Assembly: GCA_027490665.1 (NCBI GenBank)
Contig: JAIXXP010000115.1
Coordinates: 1-63,758, forward strand
Direction: 5' to 3'
From: Cryomorphaceae bacterium
GTDB lineage: Bacteria; Bacteroidota; Bacteroidia; Flavobacteriales_D; Crocinitomicaceae
Length of the DNA: 63,758 nucleotides
Of the stretch, positions 43,492 through 51,179 are shown in pieces. The position numbers and the translations under genes were made by a program. Every line of letters begins with the position of its first letter. Within the stretch, counting starts at the first letter, position 1. The notes under the pieces were generated by a model that was given only the letters and a program-made list of their open reading frames with translations, was not told the origin of the DNA and did no database searches.

Positions 43492-43926
43492 ATGAAGTCT
43501 GTTCTCTTTTCACTTTCTTTATTGACACTAGGCCTTGCAGGCTGTTCAAAATACAGCGAAGGCCCATCGTTTTCAATACATACAAGAAAAGCGCGTTTGT
43601 GTAATGACTGGAAGCTTTCCAATTATATCTTGAATGGAAATGATGTGTTTGACCCGAGCATAACTACCAAAATGAGCATTGATAAAGATGGAACCTATTC
43701 TATCTCGAATTACACCAATGAGTTAGGTCAAATTCAAGGCACCTACAGTCACGGCACTTGGGCTTTTGGAGAAGATGAAACTACAGTTTTCTTTTACGCT
43801 GACACTACTACCGTAGACCCTATTCACGAATACAGCATCAAAGAATTGCGCAACAAACGTTTGGTTCTTGAAGAAGAAATCTTCCAAACTGGTGACCAAC
43901 ACCGCATGACCTTCATTCAGCAGTAA
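43492..43926 (+). CDS. Small lipoprotein, lipocalin-like (SKYxEGPS twin 2)
   Basis: A 144-residue lipoprotein paralogous to its upstream neighbour. LAGC lipidates Cys18, followed by SKYSEGPS, then ARLCNDWKLS, KDGTYSIS, GTWAFGEDETTVFF and KRLVLEEEIFQTGD in the same order and spacing. Overall identity is low outside these motifs, so the duplication is old. An in-frame upstream extension to 43441 runs through the terminator and is not credible. Function unknown. Confidence 0.82.
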   Translation: MKSVLFSLSLLTLGLAGCSKYSEGPSFSIHTRKARLCNDWKLSNYILNGNDVFDPSITTKMSIDKDGTYSISNYTNELGQIQGTYSHGTWAFGEDETTVFFYADTTTVDPIHEYSIKELRNKRLVLEEEIFQTGDQHRMTFIQQ

Positions 43927-43969
43927 ACTGCTGAAAAAGGCTGACGCCGGTACAACATAAGATTGAATT

Positions 43970-44007
43970 AAAAAGAAGTGGATCCTAAACAAAATTAGGA
44001 TCCACTT
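43970..44007 (-). terminator. Terminator overlapping the 3-hydroxyanthranilate dioxygenase stop codon
   Basis: In the minus direction AAGTGGATCCTAA-(TTTTGT)-TTAGGATCCACTT forms a perfect 13-bp stem followed by CTTTTT. The first arm encodes the last residues VDPN and the stop TAG is in the second arm, so the terminator is built into the end of the gene. Confidence 0.8.
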
Positions 44008-44509
44008 CCATTATATGGCCGCAAGCTTTACAGGTGCGGAGGTCTTCTGACCCATAAAATTCTTTGAAACGTGGAAGGAAATCCTTTTCAATGTTCTCCA
44101 ACGGGAATCGGTAGGTATGGAGGTGGTGATTGCATTGTTCACAAAACCACATCAGGCCATCTTGAAGATCTGTGCCTCTTCGCACGCGTTCAATAACCAA
44201 ACCAATCGTGTTGGCACCTCTTGCGGGTGAATGCGGTGTGTTGGCTGGCAATAAAAACATTTCGCCTTGTTTAACAATGATGTCTTTTGCCTGACCCTCG
44301 TGCTGAATGCGCACGTTGATATCGCCTTCCAGTTGGTAAAATAACTCCTCGCTTTCGTTGAAATGGTAATCTTTGCGCGCATTTGGCCCCGCTACTACCA
44401 TGACGATGAAATCACCGGCCTCTTTGTACAAGTTCTTATTGGACACAGGTGGCTTGAGCAAATCACGATTTTCATCAATCCATTGCTGAAGGTTAAAAGG
44501 AGCGAGCAT
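43985..44509 (-). CDS. nbaC: 3-hydroxyanthranilate 3,4-dioxygenase
   Basis: A 174-residue cupin dioxygenase that opens 3-hydroxyanthranilate to a product that cyclises to quinolinate, the NAD precursor. Iron ligands are in KDYHFNESEELFYQLEG (His and Glu) and LLPANTPHSPAR (His). The C-terminal rubredoxin-like iron site WFCEQCNHHLH with KACGH is present, as in bacterial forms. With kmo (13711) it marks the kynurenine route. It lies 10 bases after the acyl-CoA dehydrogenase gene and is probably transcribed with it. Confidence 0.96.
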   Translation of the reverse strand: MLAPFNLQQWIDENRDLLKPPVSNKNLYKEAGDFIVMVVAGPNARKDYHFNESEELFYQLEGDINVRIQHEGQAKDIIVKQGEMFLLPANTPHSPARGANTIGLVIERVRRGTDLQDGLMWFCEQCNHHLHTYRFPLENIEKDFLPRFKEFYGSEDLRTCKACGHIMEVDPNFV

Positions 44510-44519
44510 AAGCTACAAT

Positions 44520-45662
44520 TTAGGCGTTGAGAATTCCTCTTGAAATAACGATTTTTTGCACTTCAGATGTGCCCTCGTAAATTTGGGTAATTTTTGCATC
44601 GCGCATGAGGCGTTCTACGTGGTATTCTTTCACAAAACCATAACCCCCGTGGATCTGAACTGCCTCGACTGTTTGTTCCATTGCTACTTTAGATGCATAA
44701 AGTTTAGCCATTGCACCTGATTGATCGTAGTTGCGACCTGCATCTTTGTCTTGAGCTGCTTTGTAAACCAACAAGCGTGCTGCTTCAATTTCGGTAGCCA
44801 TGTCGGCTAATTTGAAGGCGATAGCTTGGTGCTTGTAAATTTCTTTACCGAAAGCAGAGCGCTCTTTAGAATAAGCGAGTGCTAACTCAAGGCCACCAGC
44901 GGCAATTCCTAAAGCTTGCGCTGCAATACCGATGCGCCCTCCAGAAAGAGTTTTCATGGCAAACTTGAAGCCAAAGCCGTCTTCGCCAATGCGGTTTTCT
45001 TTCGGAACCTTCACATCGTTGAACAACAAAGTGTGGGTGTCGCTTCCGCGGATACCCATTTTGTCTTCTTTAGCGCCAACGACAAAACCCTCCATTCCGC
45101 GCTCAACGATAAGTGCATTGATGCCTTTATGACCAAGCTCTGCATTGGTTTGGGCAATAACGAGGTAAACAGAAGCTGAAGAACCATTGGTGATCCAGTT
45201 TTTGGTACCGTTCAAAAGGTAGTAGTCGCCCATGTCAATTGCAGTGGTGCGCTGTGAAGTTGCATCAGAACCAGCTTCAGGTTCAGACAAGCAAAACGCA
45301 CCGATTTTTTCACCTTTTGCAAGCGGAACGAGGTATTTTTGTTTTTGTTCTTCGGAGCCAAATGTTTCTAGACCCCAACAAACTAATGAGTTGTTGACAG
45401 ACATACACACTGAAGCAGAAGCATCTATTTTAGAGATTTCTTCCATTGCCAAAACATAAGAAAGGGTATCCATTCCGCTGCCTCCGTATTTTGGATCGAC
45501 CATCATGCCTAAGAAACCAAGTTCACCAAGTTGTTTCATTTCTTCTACTGGAAACTTCTGTTGGTTGTCGCGTTCGATAACGCCTGGTTTTAAGATGTTT
45601 TGTGCGAAATCTCGGGCGGCTTCTTTGACGGCGAGGTGCTCTTCAGTGAGTTCAAAATTCAT
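44520..45662 (-). CDS. Acyl-CoA dehydrogenase (short/medium-chain type)
   Basis: A 380-residue flavoenzyme of the ACAD family that forms 2-enoyl-CoA from acyl-CoA. AFCLSEPEAGSDA and WITNGSSASVYLVIAQT bind FAD and substrate; the catalytic Glu is in IYEGTSEVQKIVISRGI near the C-terminus. Length is typical. It resembles short-chain (butyryl-type) enzymes that also act on branched-chain amino-acid intermediates; exact chain length is not readable. Its gene heads the unit that ends with the dioxygenase. Confidence 0.95.
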   Translation of the reverse strand: MNFELTEEHLAVKEAARDFAQNILKPGVIERDNQQKFPVEEMKQLGELGFLGMMVDPKYGGSGMDTLSYVLAMEEISKIDASASVCMSVNNSLVCWGLETFGSEEQKQKYLVPLAKGEKIGAFCLSEPEAGSDATSQRTTAIDMGDYYLLNGTKNWITNGSSASVYLVIAQTNAELGHKGINALIVERGMEGFVVGAKEDKMGIRGSDTHTLLFNDVKVPKENRIGEDGFGFKFAMKTLSGGRIGIAAQALGIAAGGLELALAYSKERSAFGKEIYKHQAIAFKLADMATEIEAARLLVYKAAQDKDAGRNYDQSGAMAKLYASKVAMEQTVEAVQIHGGYGFVKEYHVERLMRDAKITQIYEGTSEVQKIVISRGILNA

Positions 45663-45678
45663 GTTAACTGATTTATTT

Positions 45679-45695
45679 TAATTTTGACAAAAATA
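45679..45695. promoter_or_regulatory. Interlocked -7 boxes of anmK (+) and the acyl-CoA dehydrogenase gene (-)
   Basis: TAATTTTG on the plus strand (45679-45686) and TATTTTTG on the minus strand (45688-45695) lie one base apart. Start sites predicted 4-7 bases downstream of each would fall inside the other's box, so the two promoters probably exclude each other. No clear -33 TTG for either. Confidence 0.5.
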
Positions 45696-45712
45696 AACGA
45701 ATTCCTATACTC

Positions 45713-46810
45713 TTGAAAGCAAAATCCTACAATAATCTGCAGTTATTGGGCCTCATGTCCGGAACCTCTTTAGATGGACTTGATATAGCGCAGGTATCTT
45801 TCGATTTTTCAAGTAATCATAATATTGATTTTCAACTCATTAACTGCAAAACTTACGCTTTACCCGAACCTATATTTGAAAAGCTATCTAATGTCTTTTC
45901 AATGAGTGCAATGGCTATTTTTGAACTCGATCAAGAATTAGCTCATTTTTATGCCGCTTGTATCGCGCAATTCATCGCGGAAAACAACATCAAGCAAACT
46001 GAAATTACGGCTATCGCCTCCCACGGCCAGACGATTTTTCATCAGCCAAACAAAGGCTACACGACTCAAATTGGTTGCGGGAGCACGCTCAACTACCTGA
46101 CTAAAATTCCAGTTGTCAATCAATTTAGGCAGCTTGACGTGAGCGCAGGTGGCCAAGGAGCACCTTTGGTTCCGCTAGGCGATGCACTATTGTTTGCTCC
46201 GTTTGCCGATGGATTTCTCAATTTAGGTGGTTTTGCAAACATCTCGACACAACAAAACTCAAGCTCAATAGCTTACGATATCGCACCGGCCAATTTGCCT
46301 ATGAATCAGTGGATGCAGCAGCTGGGTAGAGCCTTCGACGCCAATGGAGAGCTCGCTCGGGAAGGTAAAATCAACGAAGAGATACTATCAAAAGTACTTG
46401 CGTTAGACTTTTTTCGTCATGAGGGGCCTAAGTCGTTGGGTACAGAATGGTTGGAAAGTGCTTACATGCCCTGTTTTGAAAATGGCAGCATTCCGGACAA
46501 ACTCAGAACCCATTTAGAAGTCTTGAAAACTCTTTGCATTCGAGCATTTCAAGATTTAGGAATAACAAGCGTTTACGTTACCGGTGGAGGTGCATTTAAC
46601 GACTACTTTATCGAACTCCTTGCAGCCGAATTTAAAGGAAAACTGATCATTCCAGATGCCGACATCATCAATTACAAAGAAGCCATTATTTTTGCTTTTT
46701 TGGGTGCGCGCTTTCTAAGAAACGAAACCACTACACTTAGTGCTGTTACGGGTGCAACAGAAGCACTCCGAACAGGTGTTTTACATGATTTTCAAGCAAG
46801 TCTTGGTTAA
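45713..46810 (+). CDS. anmK: Anhydro-N-acetylmuramic acid kinase
   Basis: A 365-residue ASKHA kinase that recycles cell-wall anhydro-MurNAc to MurNAc-6-phosphate. GLMSGTSLDGLDIA, IASHGQTIFHQP, GDALLFAPFADGFLNLGGFANIS and YVTGGGAFNDYFIELL are signatures. The frame has no ATG before MSGTS, which is too deep in the fold, so TTG at 45713 is the likely start (14 residues before MSGTS, as in relatives). The C-terminal NYKEAIIFAFLGARFL completes the family. Confidence 0.94.
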   Translation: MKAKSYNNLQLLGLMSGTSLDGLDIAQVSFDFSSNHNIDFQLINCKTYALPEPIFEKLSNVFSMSAMAIFELDQELAHFYAACIAQFIAENNIKQTEITAIASHGQTIFHQPNKGYTTQIGCGSTLNYLTKIPVVNQFRQLDVSAGGQGAPLVPLGDALLFAPFADGFLNLGGFANISTQQNSSSIAYDIAPANLPMNQWMQQLGRAFDANGELAREGKINEEILSKVLALDFFRHEGPKSLGTEWLESAYMPCFENGSIPDKLRTHLEVLKTLCIRAFQDLGITSVYVTGGGAFNDYFIELLAAEFKGKLIIPDADIINYKEAIIFAFLGARFLRNETTTLSAVTGATEALRTGVLHDFQASLG

Positions 46811-46839
46811 AAAAGAAGGCCAAACCCGCTCAAATTTGG

Positions 46840-46847
46840 TATTTTTG
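46840..46847 (+). promoter_or_regulatory. -7 box TATTTTTG upstream of the amino-acid dehydrogenase gene
   Basis: A perfect TAnnTTTG 26 bases before the ATG at 46874, directly after anmK. Confidence 0.55.
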
Positions 46848-46873
46848 TACCGCTAACAAAATTCACATTCCAC

Positions 46874-48103
46874 ATGAAAGAACTCCTCTCCAAATTTGAA
46901 AATAAAAGACCCGAAATCGTTTTTGAATGGAAAGATTCACAAACTGATGCAGAAGGATGGGTCGTCATCAACTCTTTAAGAGGAGGGGCTGCAGGCGGAG
47001 GAACAAGAATGCGCGTAGGCCTAGATAAACGAGAGGTAGAATCTTTGGCTAAAACCATGGAGGTTAAGTTTACAGTTGCTGGGCCTGCCATCGGCGGTGC
47101 CAAATCAGGAATCAATTTTGACCCCAAAGACCCTCGCAAAAAAGAAGTACTCAAAAGATGGTTTGCAGCCGTATCTCCGTTGCTCAAAACCTATTACGGC
47201 ACGGGCGGCGACCTCAACGTCGACGAAATCCATGAGGTCATCCCCATGACCGAAGAATTTGGCGTTTGGCATCCACAAGAAGGCGTTTTTAACGGGCACT
47301 TCAAACCCAACGATTCTCAAAAAATCAACCGCATTGGCCAATTACAACGCGGCGTTTCTAAAGTTTTAGACAACGAAAAATACAGTCCAAAAATCAGCAA
47401 CAATTACCTCGTCGCAGACATGATCACCGGCTATGGTGTTGCTGCCTCTATTGCCCACTACTACAACATCTGGGGTGGCGAATTAGCTGGTAAACGCGTA
47501 TTAGTGCAAGGTTGGGGCAATGTAGGTTCAGCTGCAGCGTACTATCTCGCTCAACAAGGCGCCATTATTGTCGGCATTATTGACCGCGTTGGTGGGCTTA
47601 TTCAAACTGAAGGCTTCAGTTTCGAGCAAATCTTAGCGCTCTTCATTACAAAAAATGGCAACGAACTCAACGCGCCCAATTTATTGAGCTACGACGACGT
47701 CAATGCGTCATTTTGGTCTACTCCTGCCGATATCTTTATTCCTTGCGCAGGCAGCCGCATGATTACCGAAAATCAACTTGAACAACTCTTGGCGGCAGGC
47801 GTAAGCGTCATCTCTTCAGGAGCCAACGTGCCATTTGCCGACCAAGAAATTTTCTTTGGCCCCATTGCCGAAAAAGCTGACGCATCTTTGGCACTTATTC
47901 CAGACTTCATTGCCAACTGCGGCATGGCGCGGGTATTTGCCTACCTCATGAGCTCCGACCTCCCTGCCCTAGACGACGCACTTATTTTTGAAGACGCCAG
48001 CCAAACCATCCGCAAAGCCTTGCTCGACACCCATAAATTGAACTCCACATCAAGAGGCATTGCCAAAACAGCATTTGAAATTGCACTCAAGCAACTTGTC
48101 TAA
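46874..48103 (+). CDS. Glu/Leu/Phe/Val dehydrogenase family protein
   Basis: A 409-residue NAD(P)-dependent amino-acid dehydrogenase. The N-terminal catalytic domain has GGGTRMRVGLDKREVESLAK, PAIGGAKSGINFDPKDP with the catalytic Lys, and YGTGGDLNVDEIHEV with Asp. The Rossmann domain has VLVQGWGNVGSAAAYYL and IPCAGSRMITENQ. It is shorter than hexameric glutamate dehydrogenase (about 450) and nearer in size to leucine dehydrogenase, yet the substrate pocket cannot be judged here. It deaminates amino acids or the reverse. nhaD follows after 10 bases. Confidence 0.9.
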   Translation: MKELLSKFENKRPEIVFEWKDSQTDAEGWVVINSLRGGAAGGGTRMRVGLDKREVESLAKTMEVKFTVAGPAIGGAKSGINFDPKDPRKKEVLKRWFAAVSPLLKTYYGTGGDLNVDEIHEVIPMTEEFGVWHPQEGVFNGHFKPNDSQKINRIGQLQRGVSKVLDNEKYSPKISNNYLVADMITGYGVAASIAHYYNIWGGELAGKRVLVQGWGNVGSAAAYYLAQQGAIIVGIIDRVGGLIQTEGFSFEQILALFITKNGNELNAPNLLSYDDVNASFWSTPADIFIPCAGSRMITENQLEQLLAAGVSVISSGANVPFADQEIFFGPIAEKADASLALIPDFIANCGMARVFAYLMSSDLPALDDALIFEDASQTIRKALLDTHKLNSTSRGIAKTAFEIALKQLV

Positions 48104-48113
48104 ATAAATTAGC

Positions 48114-49379
48114 ATGGAACTCACGCTGGTACTCATCTTTATCTTAGGCTATACTGCAATCAGCTTCGAGCATGCGCTTAAGATAGACAAACTCATACCG
48201 GCGTTGCTCATGATGACGCTCTCCTGGGCGCTCATTGCCTTCAATTCTTCAGATAGTCATATTCTTGGCGAAAATTTGTTGCATCATTTCGGGAAAACTA
48301 CTGAAATCCTCATCTTTCTGATGGGCGCTATGGCCATTGTTGAAATGATTGATTACTTCGATGGTTTTAAAAGTGTGCAAGCCTTGATCAAAGTCAAAAC
48401 GGCCTACCAACTCTTAATTGTGGTTTCCGTTCTTGCTTTTGTTTTATCTGCTATCATTGACAACCTTACCACTACAATTGTCATGATTTCCATTTTGCGC
48501 AAAATGGTCCCAGACAAAGAACTCCGCATGTGGATGGCCGGGTTTGTTATTATAGCTGCCAATGCTGGCGGCGCGTGGTCGCCAATTGGAGATGTCACCA
48601 CCACCATGCTCTGGATAGCAGGCAAGGTGAGTTCTGTCAAACTCATCGAACATATTTTTTTACCTGCCGTTGTAACACTCGCCATACCATTAGCAATAGC
48701 CGCCAAGATTTCCATCTTCAAAACAAAACTCCCCGAAAGAAAAGAAATCAAAAAAAGTAAAGTTGCTGGTTTCATTTTGATCAGCGGCTTGACCCTCATC
48801 ATTTTTGTGCCCATCTTCAAAACCATTACGCACCTACCTCCCTATATGGGCATGATGTTTTCATTAGCCATTTTTGCCATCGTAGGCGAGCTGGCAAGTA
48901 AACGCCAATTGAACCTCAGCTCTCTAGACGAGCAGAATCAAAGCGGACATGTCGGCCCAACGCTCAAAGCACTCAGCAAGATAGAAATGCCCTCCATTTT
49001 ATTTTTCTTGGGTATTCTCATGACCGTTGCCGGAATGGAGGAGCTCGGCATGATTGAACAGCTTGGCGAAAATGTATTGGCAGACGGAATTTCTAAAGAG
49101 ATCTACATTACCTTTTTAGGTCTTGCCTCTGCCATCATTGATAACGTTCCGCTTGTTGCAGCAAGCATTGGCATGTTTAAAGACGGCATGGATGCCGACG
49201 CCTGGCACTTTATTGCCTACACCGCAGGCACTGGTGGTTCTATTTTGATTATTGGCTCAGCTGCAGGGGTAGTTGCCATGGGGATGGAAAATATCGGCTT
49301 TGGTTGGTATCTCAAACGCATTTCTTTACTTGCTTTAGCTGGTTATATCGGCGGTGTACTGACTTTTTTGCTGCTCTAA
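48114..49379 (+). CDS. nhaD: Na+/H+ antiporter NhaD
   Basis: A 421-residue sodium/proton antiporter of the ion-transporter superfamily, with about 11 transmembrane segments. SAIIDNLTTTIVMI and the later ASAIIDNVPLVAASIGM are the paired half-helix motifs with the ion-binding Asp and Asn; AANAGGAWSPIGDVTTTMLWI is characteristic of NhaD. It exports Na+ to keep pH and salt balance, fitting a marine or brackish life. Likely co-transcribed with the dehydrogenase gene and folC. Confidence 0.93.
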   Translation: MELTLVLIFILGYTAISFEHALKIDKLIPALLMMTLSWALIAFNSSDSHILGENLLHHFGKTTEILIFLMGAMAIVEMIDYFDGFKSVQALIKVKTAYQLLIVVSVLAFVLSAIIDNLTTTIVMISILRKMVPDKELRMWMAGFVIIAANAGGAWSPIGDVTTTMLWIAGKVSSVKLIEHIFLPAVVTLAIPLAIAAKISIFKTKLPERKEIKKSKVAGFILISGLTLIIFVPIFKTITHLPPYMGMMFSLAIFAIVGELASKRQLNLSSLDEQNQSGHVGPTLKALSKIEMPSILFFLGILMTVAGMEELGMIEQLGENVLADGISKEIYITFLGLASAIIDNVPLVAASIGMFKDGMDADAWHFIAYTAGTGGSILIIGSAAGVVAMGMENIGFGWYLKRISLLALAGYIGGVLTFLLL

Positions 49380-49382
49380 ACA

Positions 49383-50603
49383 ATGGAACAAATCAGTACA
49401 TATCAAGAAAACATTGCTTGGCTTTTTTCGCGCTTTCCTTCTTATCAAAACCTTGGTGCGGCAGCCTATAAACCAGGCTTAGAGCGCGTCTATCAATTGC
49501 TTGACCTACTTGACATTGACGCACAGCATTTACCAAGTATTCATGTAGCCGGAACCAACGGAAAAGGCAGCACAGCGGCTTACTGCTCAAGCTTGTTAAC
49601 AGAAAAAGGTTTCAGGGTGGGCCTTTTTACTTCACCGCACATCTACGATTTTTCGGAGCGCATACGCGTCAATGGCCTACCTATAAGCCAAGGTGCAGTT
49701 ATTGATTTTTGCCAACGCTTCCGACATCTGAATTCAACTATTGACGCGAGTTTTTTTGAACTCACCTTCGCTATGGCCCTCGCCCATTTTCAAGCAGAAA
49801 ACTGCAACTACATCGTTGTAGAAACAGGGCTGGGTGGCCGCTTAGATGCCACCAATGTTTTGATGCCAGAGGTAAGCGTCATCACCAATATCGCGCTCGA
49901 TCATCAAGACCTACTTGGCGACACCATTGGTCAAATTGCTTTTGAAAAAGCCGGAATTATCAAGGACCAAACTCCGCTTGTTATTGGAGATAAAACACCT
50001 GCTACCCAAACCATATTTCAAGAAAAAGCTAGCCTTCTGAACGCTCCAATCTACTTTTCGGAAGATTTTCAATCTGAACTAGCACCTCTTCCATTATTGG
50101 GTTATCAAAAAAACAATTTCAATACCGCCTTGCTTGCCCTACAAACAATAGGTTTTACATTTTCGTTTGAACAACAGCTGTCTGCGCTAGAGAACCTCAG
50201 AAGCAACACAGGATTTTTTGGCCGTTTAGAAGTCATACAAAACGAGCCAAAAATCATCATTGATGTATCGCACAACCCAGCTGGGGTAAAAGCAACGCTT
50301 CCGCTAATCGAAAAAGAATGTAAAGGTCAGCTTTATATATTATATGGTGCTGCCAAAGACAAAGATGCCAGTGAAATTCTAGCCTTGTTTCCAAGTCAAG
50401 CAAAAGTTACAGCTTGTATTTTTAGCAATTCAAGGTCTAAAAATCTTGAAGATTGGCAGGCATTAGGTGTTCAGACTATTTACGACAACCTTCCGTTAGC
50501 CATAGAAGACATCAAAAAACAAATGCAGCCTACCGACTTACTTTGGGTTACAGGCAGTTTTTTCTTAATCTCGGACTTACCCACCGAGAAAAAGATTTTT
50601 TAA
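49383..50603 (+). CDS. folC: Bifunctional dihydrofolate/folylpolyglutamate synthase
   Basis: A 406-residue Mur-ligase-like enzyme that adds glutamate to dihydropteroate and folates. The P-loop is HVAGTNGKGSTAAYCSS (near residue 55), followed by FTSPHIYDFSERIRVNG, VVETGLGGRLDATNV and ITNIALDHQDLLGDTI. The C-terminal domain has IIDVSHNPAGVKATLP. Length fits. It starts 3 bases after nhaD. metF, another folate enzyme, is elsewhere (16518). Confidence 0.95.
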   Translation: MEQISTYQENIAWLFSRFPSYQNLGAAAYKPGLERVYQLLDLLDIDAQHLPSIHVAGTNGKGSTAAYCSSLLTEKGFRVGLFTSPHIYDFSERIRVNGLPISQGAVIDFCQRFRHLNSTIDASFFELTFAMALAHFQAENCNYIVVETGLGGRLDATNVLMPEVSVITNIALDHQDLLGDTIGQIAFEKAGIIKDQTPLVIGDKTPATQTIFQEKASLLNAPIYFSEDFQSELAPLPLLGYQKNNFNTALLALQTIGFTFSFEQQLSALENLRSNTGFFGRLEVIQNEPKIIIDVSHNPAGVKATLPLIEKECKGQLYILYGAAKDKDASEILALFPSQAKVTACIFSNSRSKNLEDWQALGVQTIYDNLPLAIEDIKKQMQPTDLLWVTGSFFLISDLPTEKKIF

Positions 50604-50605
50604 AG

Positions 50606-50613
50606 TATCTTTG
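50606..50613 (+). promoter_or_regulatory. -7 box TATCTTTG of pyrR, 5 nt before ATG
   Basis: A perfect TAnnTTTG across the end of folC's downstream gap, separated from ATG by CAGTA. The message is predicted leaderless, so there is no room for a PyrR-binding attenuator upstream. No -33 TTG seen. Confidence 0.5.
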
Positions 50614-50618
50614 CAGTA

Positions 50619-51179
50619 ATGGAAAAGCAAGTCATCCTCAATGCCACCCAGCTCGAACTGACGCTCAAACGGCTTTCCCATGAACTCATTGAAACCCACG
50701 GCAACTTCGAAAACTCTGTTTTAATAGGGCTTCAGCCGCGTGGAATCCACGTCACAACCCGCCTCAAAACCATGCTTGAATTCATTTTGGGTCATGAAAT
50801 CCAAGCGGGCAACCTCGACATCACTTTTCACCGCGACGACTTCCGCCGCAGAGAAACACCTTTGCTTCCGAGCATCACCAACATCGACTTCTCTATTGAG
50901 AACAAACGCATTATTCTCATAGATGACGTCTTGTTTACTGGCAGAACCATCCGTGCAGGCTTAGATGCCTTACTTACTTTCGGACGTCCCTCACAAGTGC
51001 AACTTTTAGCACTTATCGACAGACGCTTCAGCCGTGACCTCCCTATTCAAGCCGACTACATCGGAAAAACAGTAGATACACTCGCATCCGAACGCGTCGC
51101 TGTTGAATGGAAGGAAAGCGAAGGACAAGACCAAATTTTATTATTCACAAAAGAAGGACATGAAGCAGCTCAGCGTTGA
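50619..51179 (+). CDS. pyrR: PyrR-type pyrimidine regulator / uracil phosphoribosyltransferase
   Basis: A 186-residue type I phosphoribosyltransferase. The PRPP-binding loop is RIILIDDVLFTGRTIRAGLDAL; the dimer/RNA-binding region has FHRDDFRRRETP. In Firmicutes PyrR binds leader RNA of pyr genes when UMP is high and also converts uracil to UMP. It is coupled to pyrB (overlap of 20 bases), which supports a pyrimidine role. The lack of a leader suggests that RNA attenuation of its own unit is not the mechanism here. Confidence 0.9.
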   Translation: MEKQVILNATQLELTLKRLSHELIETHGNFENSVLIGLQPRGIHVTTRLKTMLEFILGHEIQAGNLDITFHRDDFRRRETPLLPSITNIDFSIENKRIILIDDVLFTGRTIRAGLDALLTFGRPSQVQLLALIDRRFSRDLPIQADYIGKTVDTLASERVAVEWKESEGQDQILLFTKEGHEAAQR

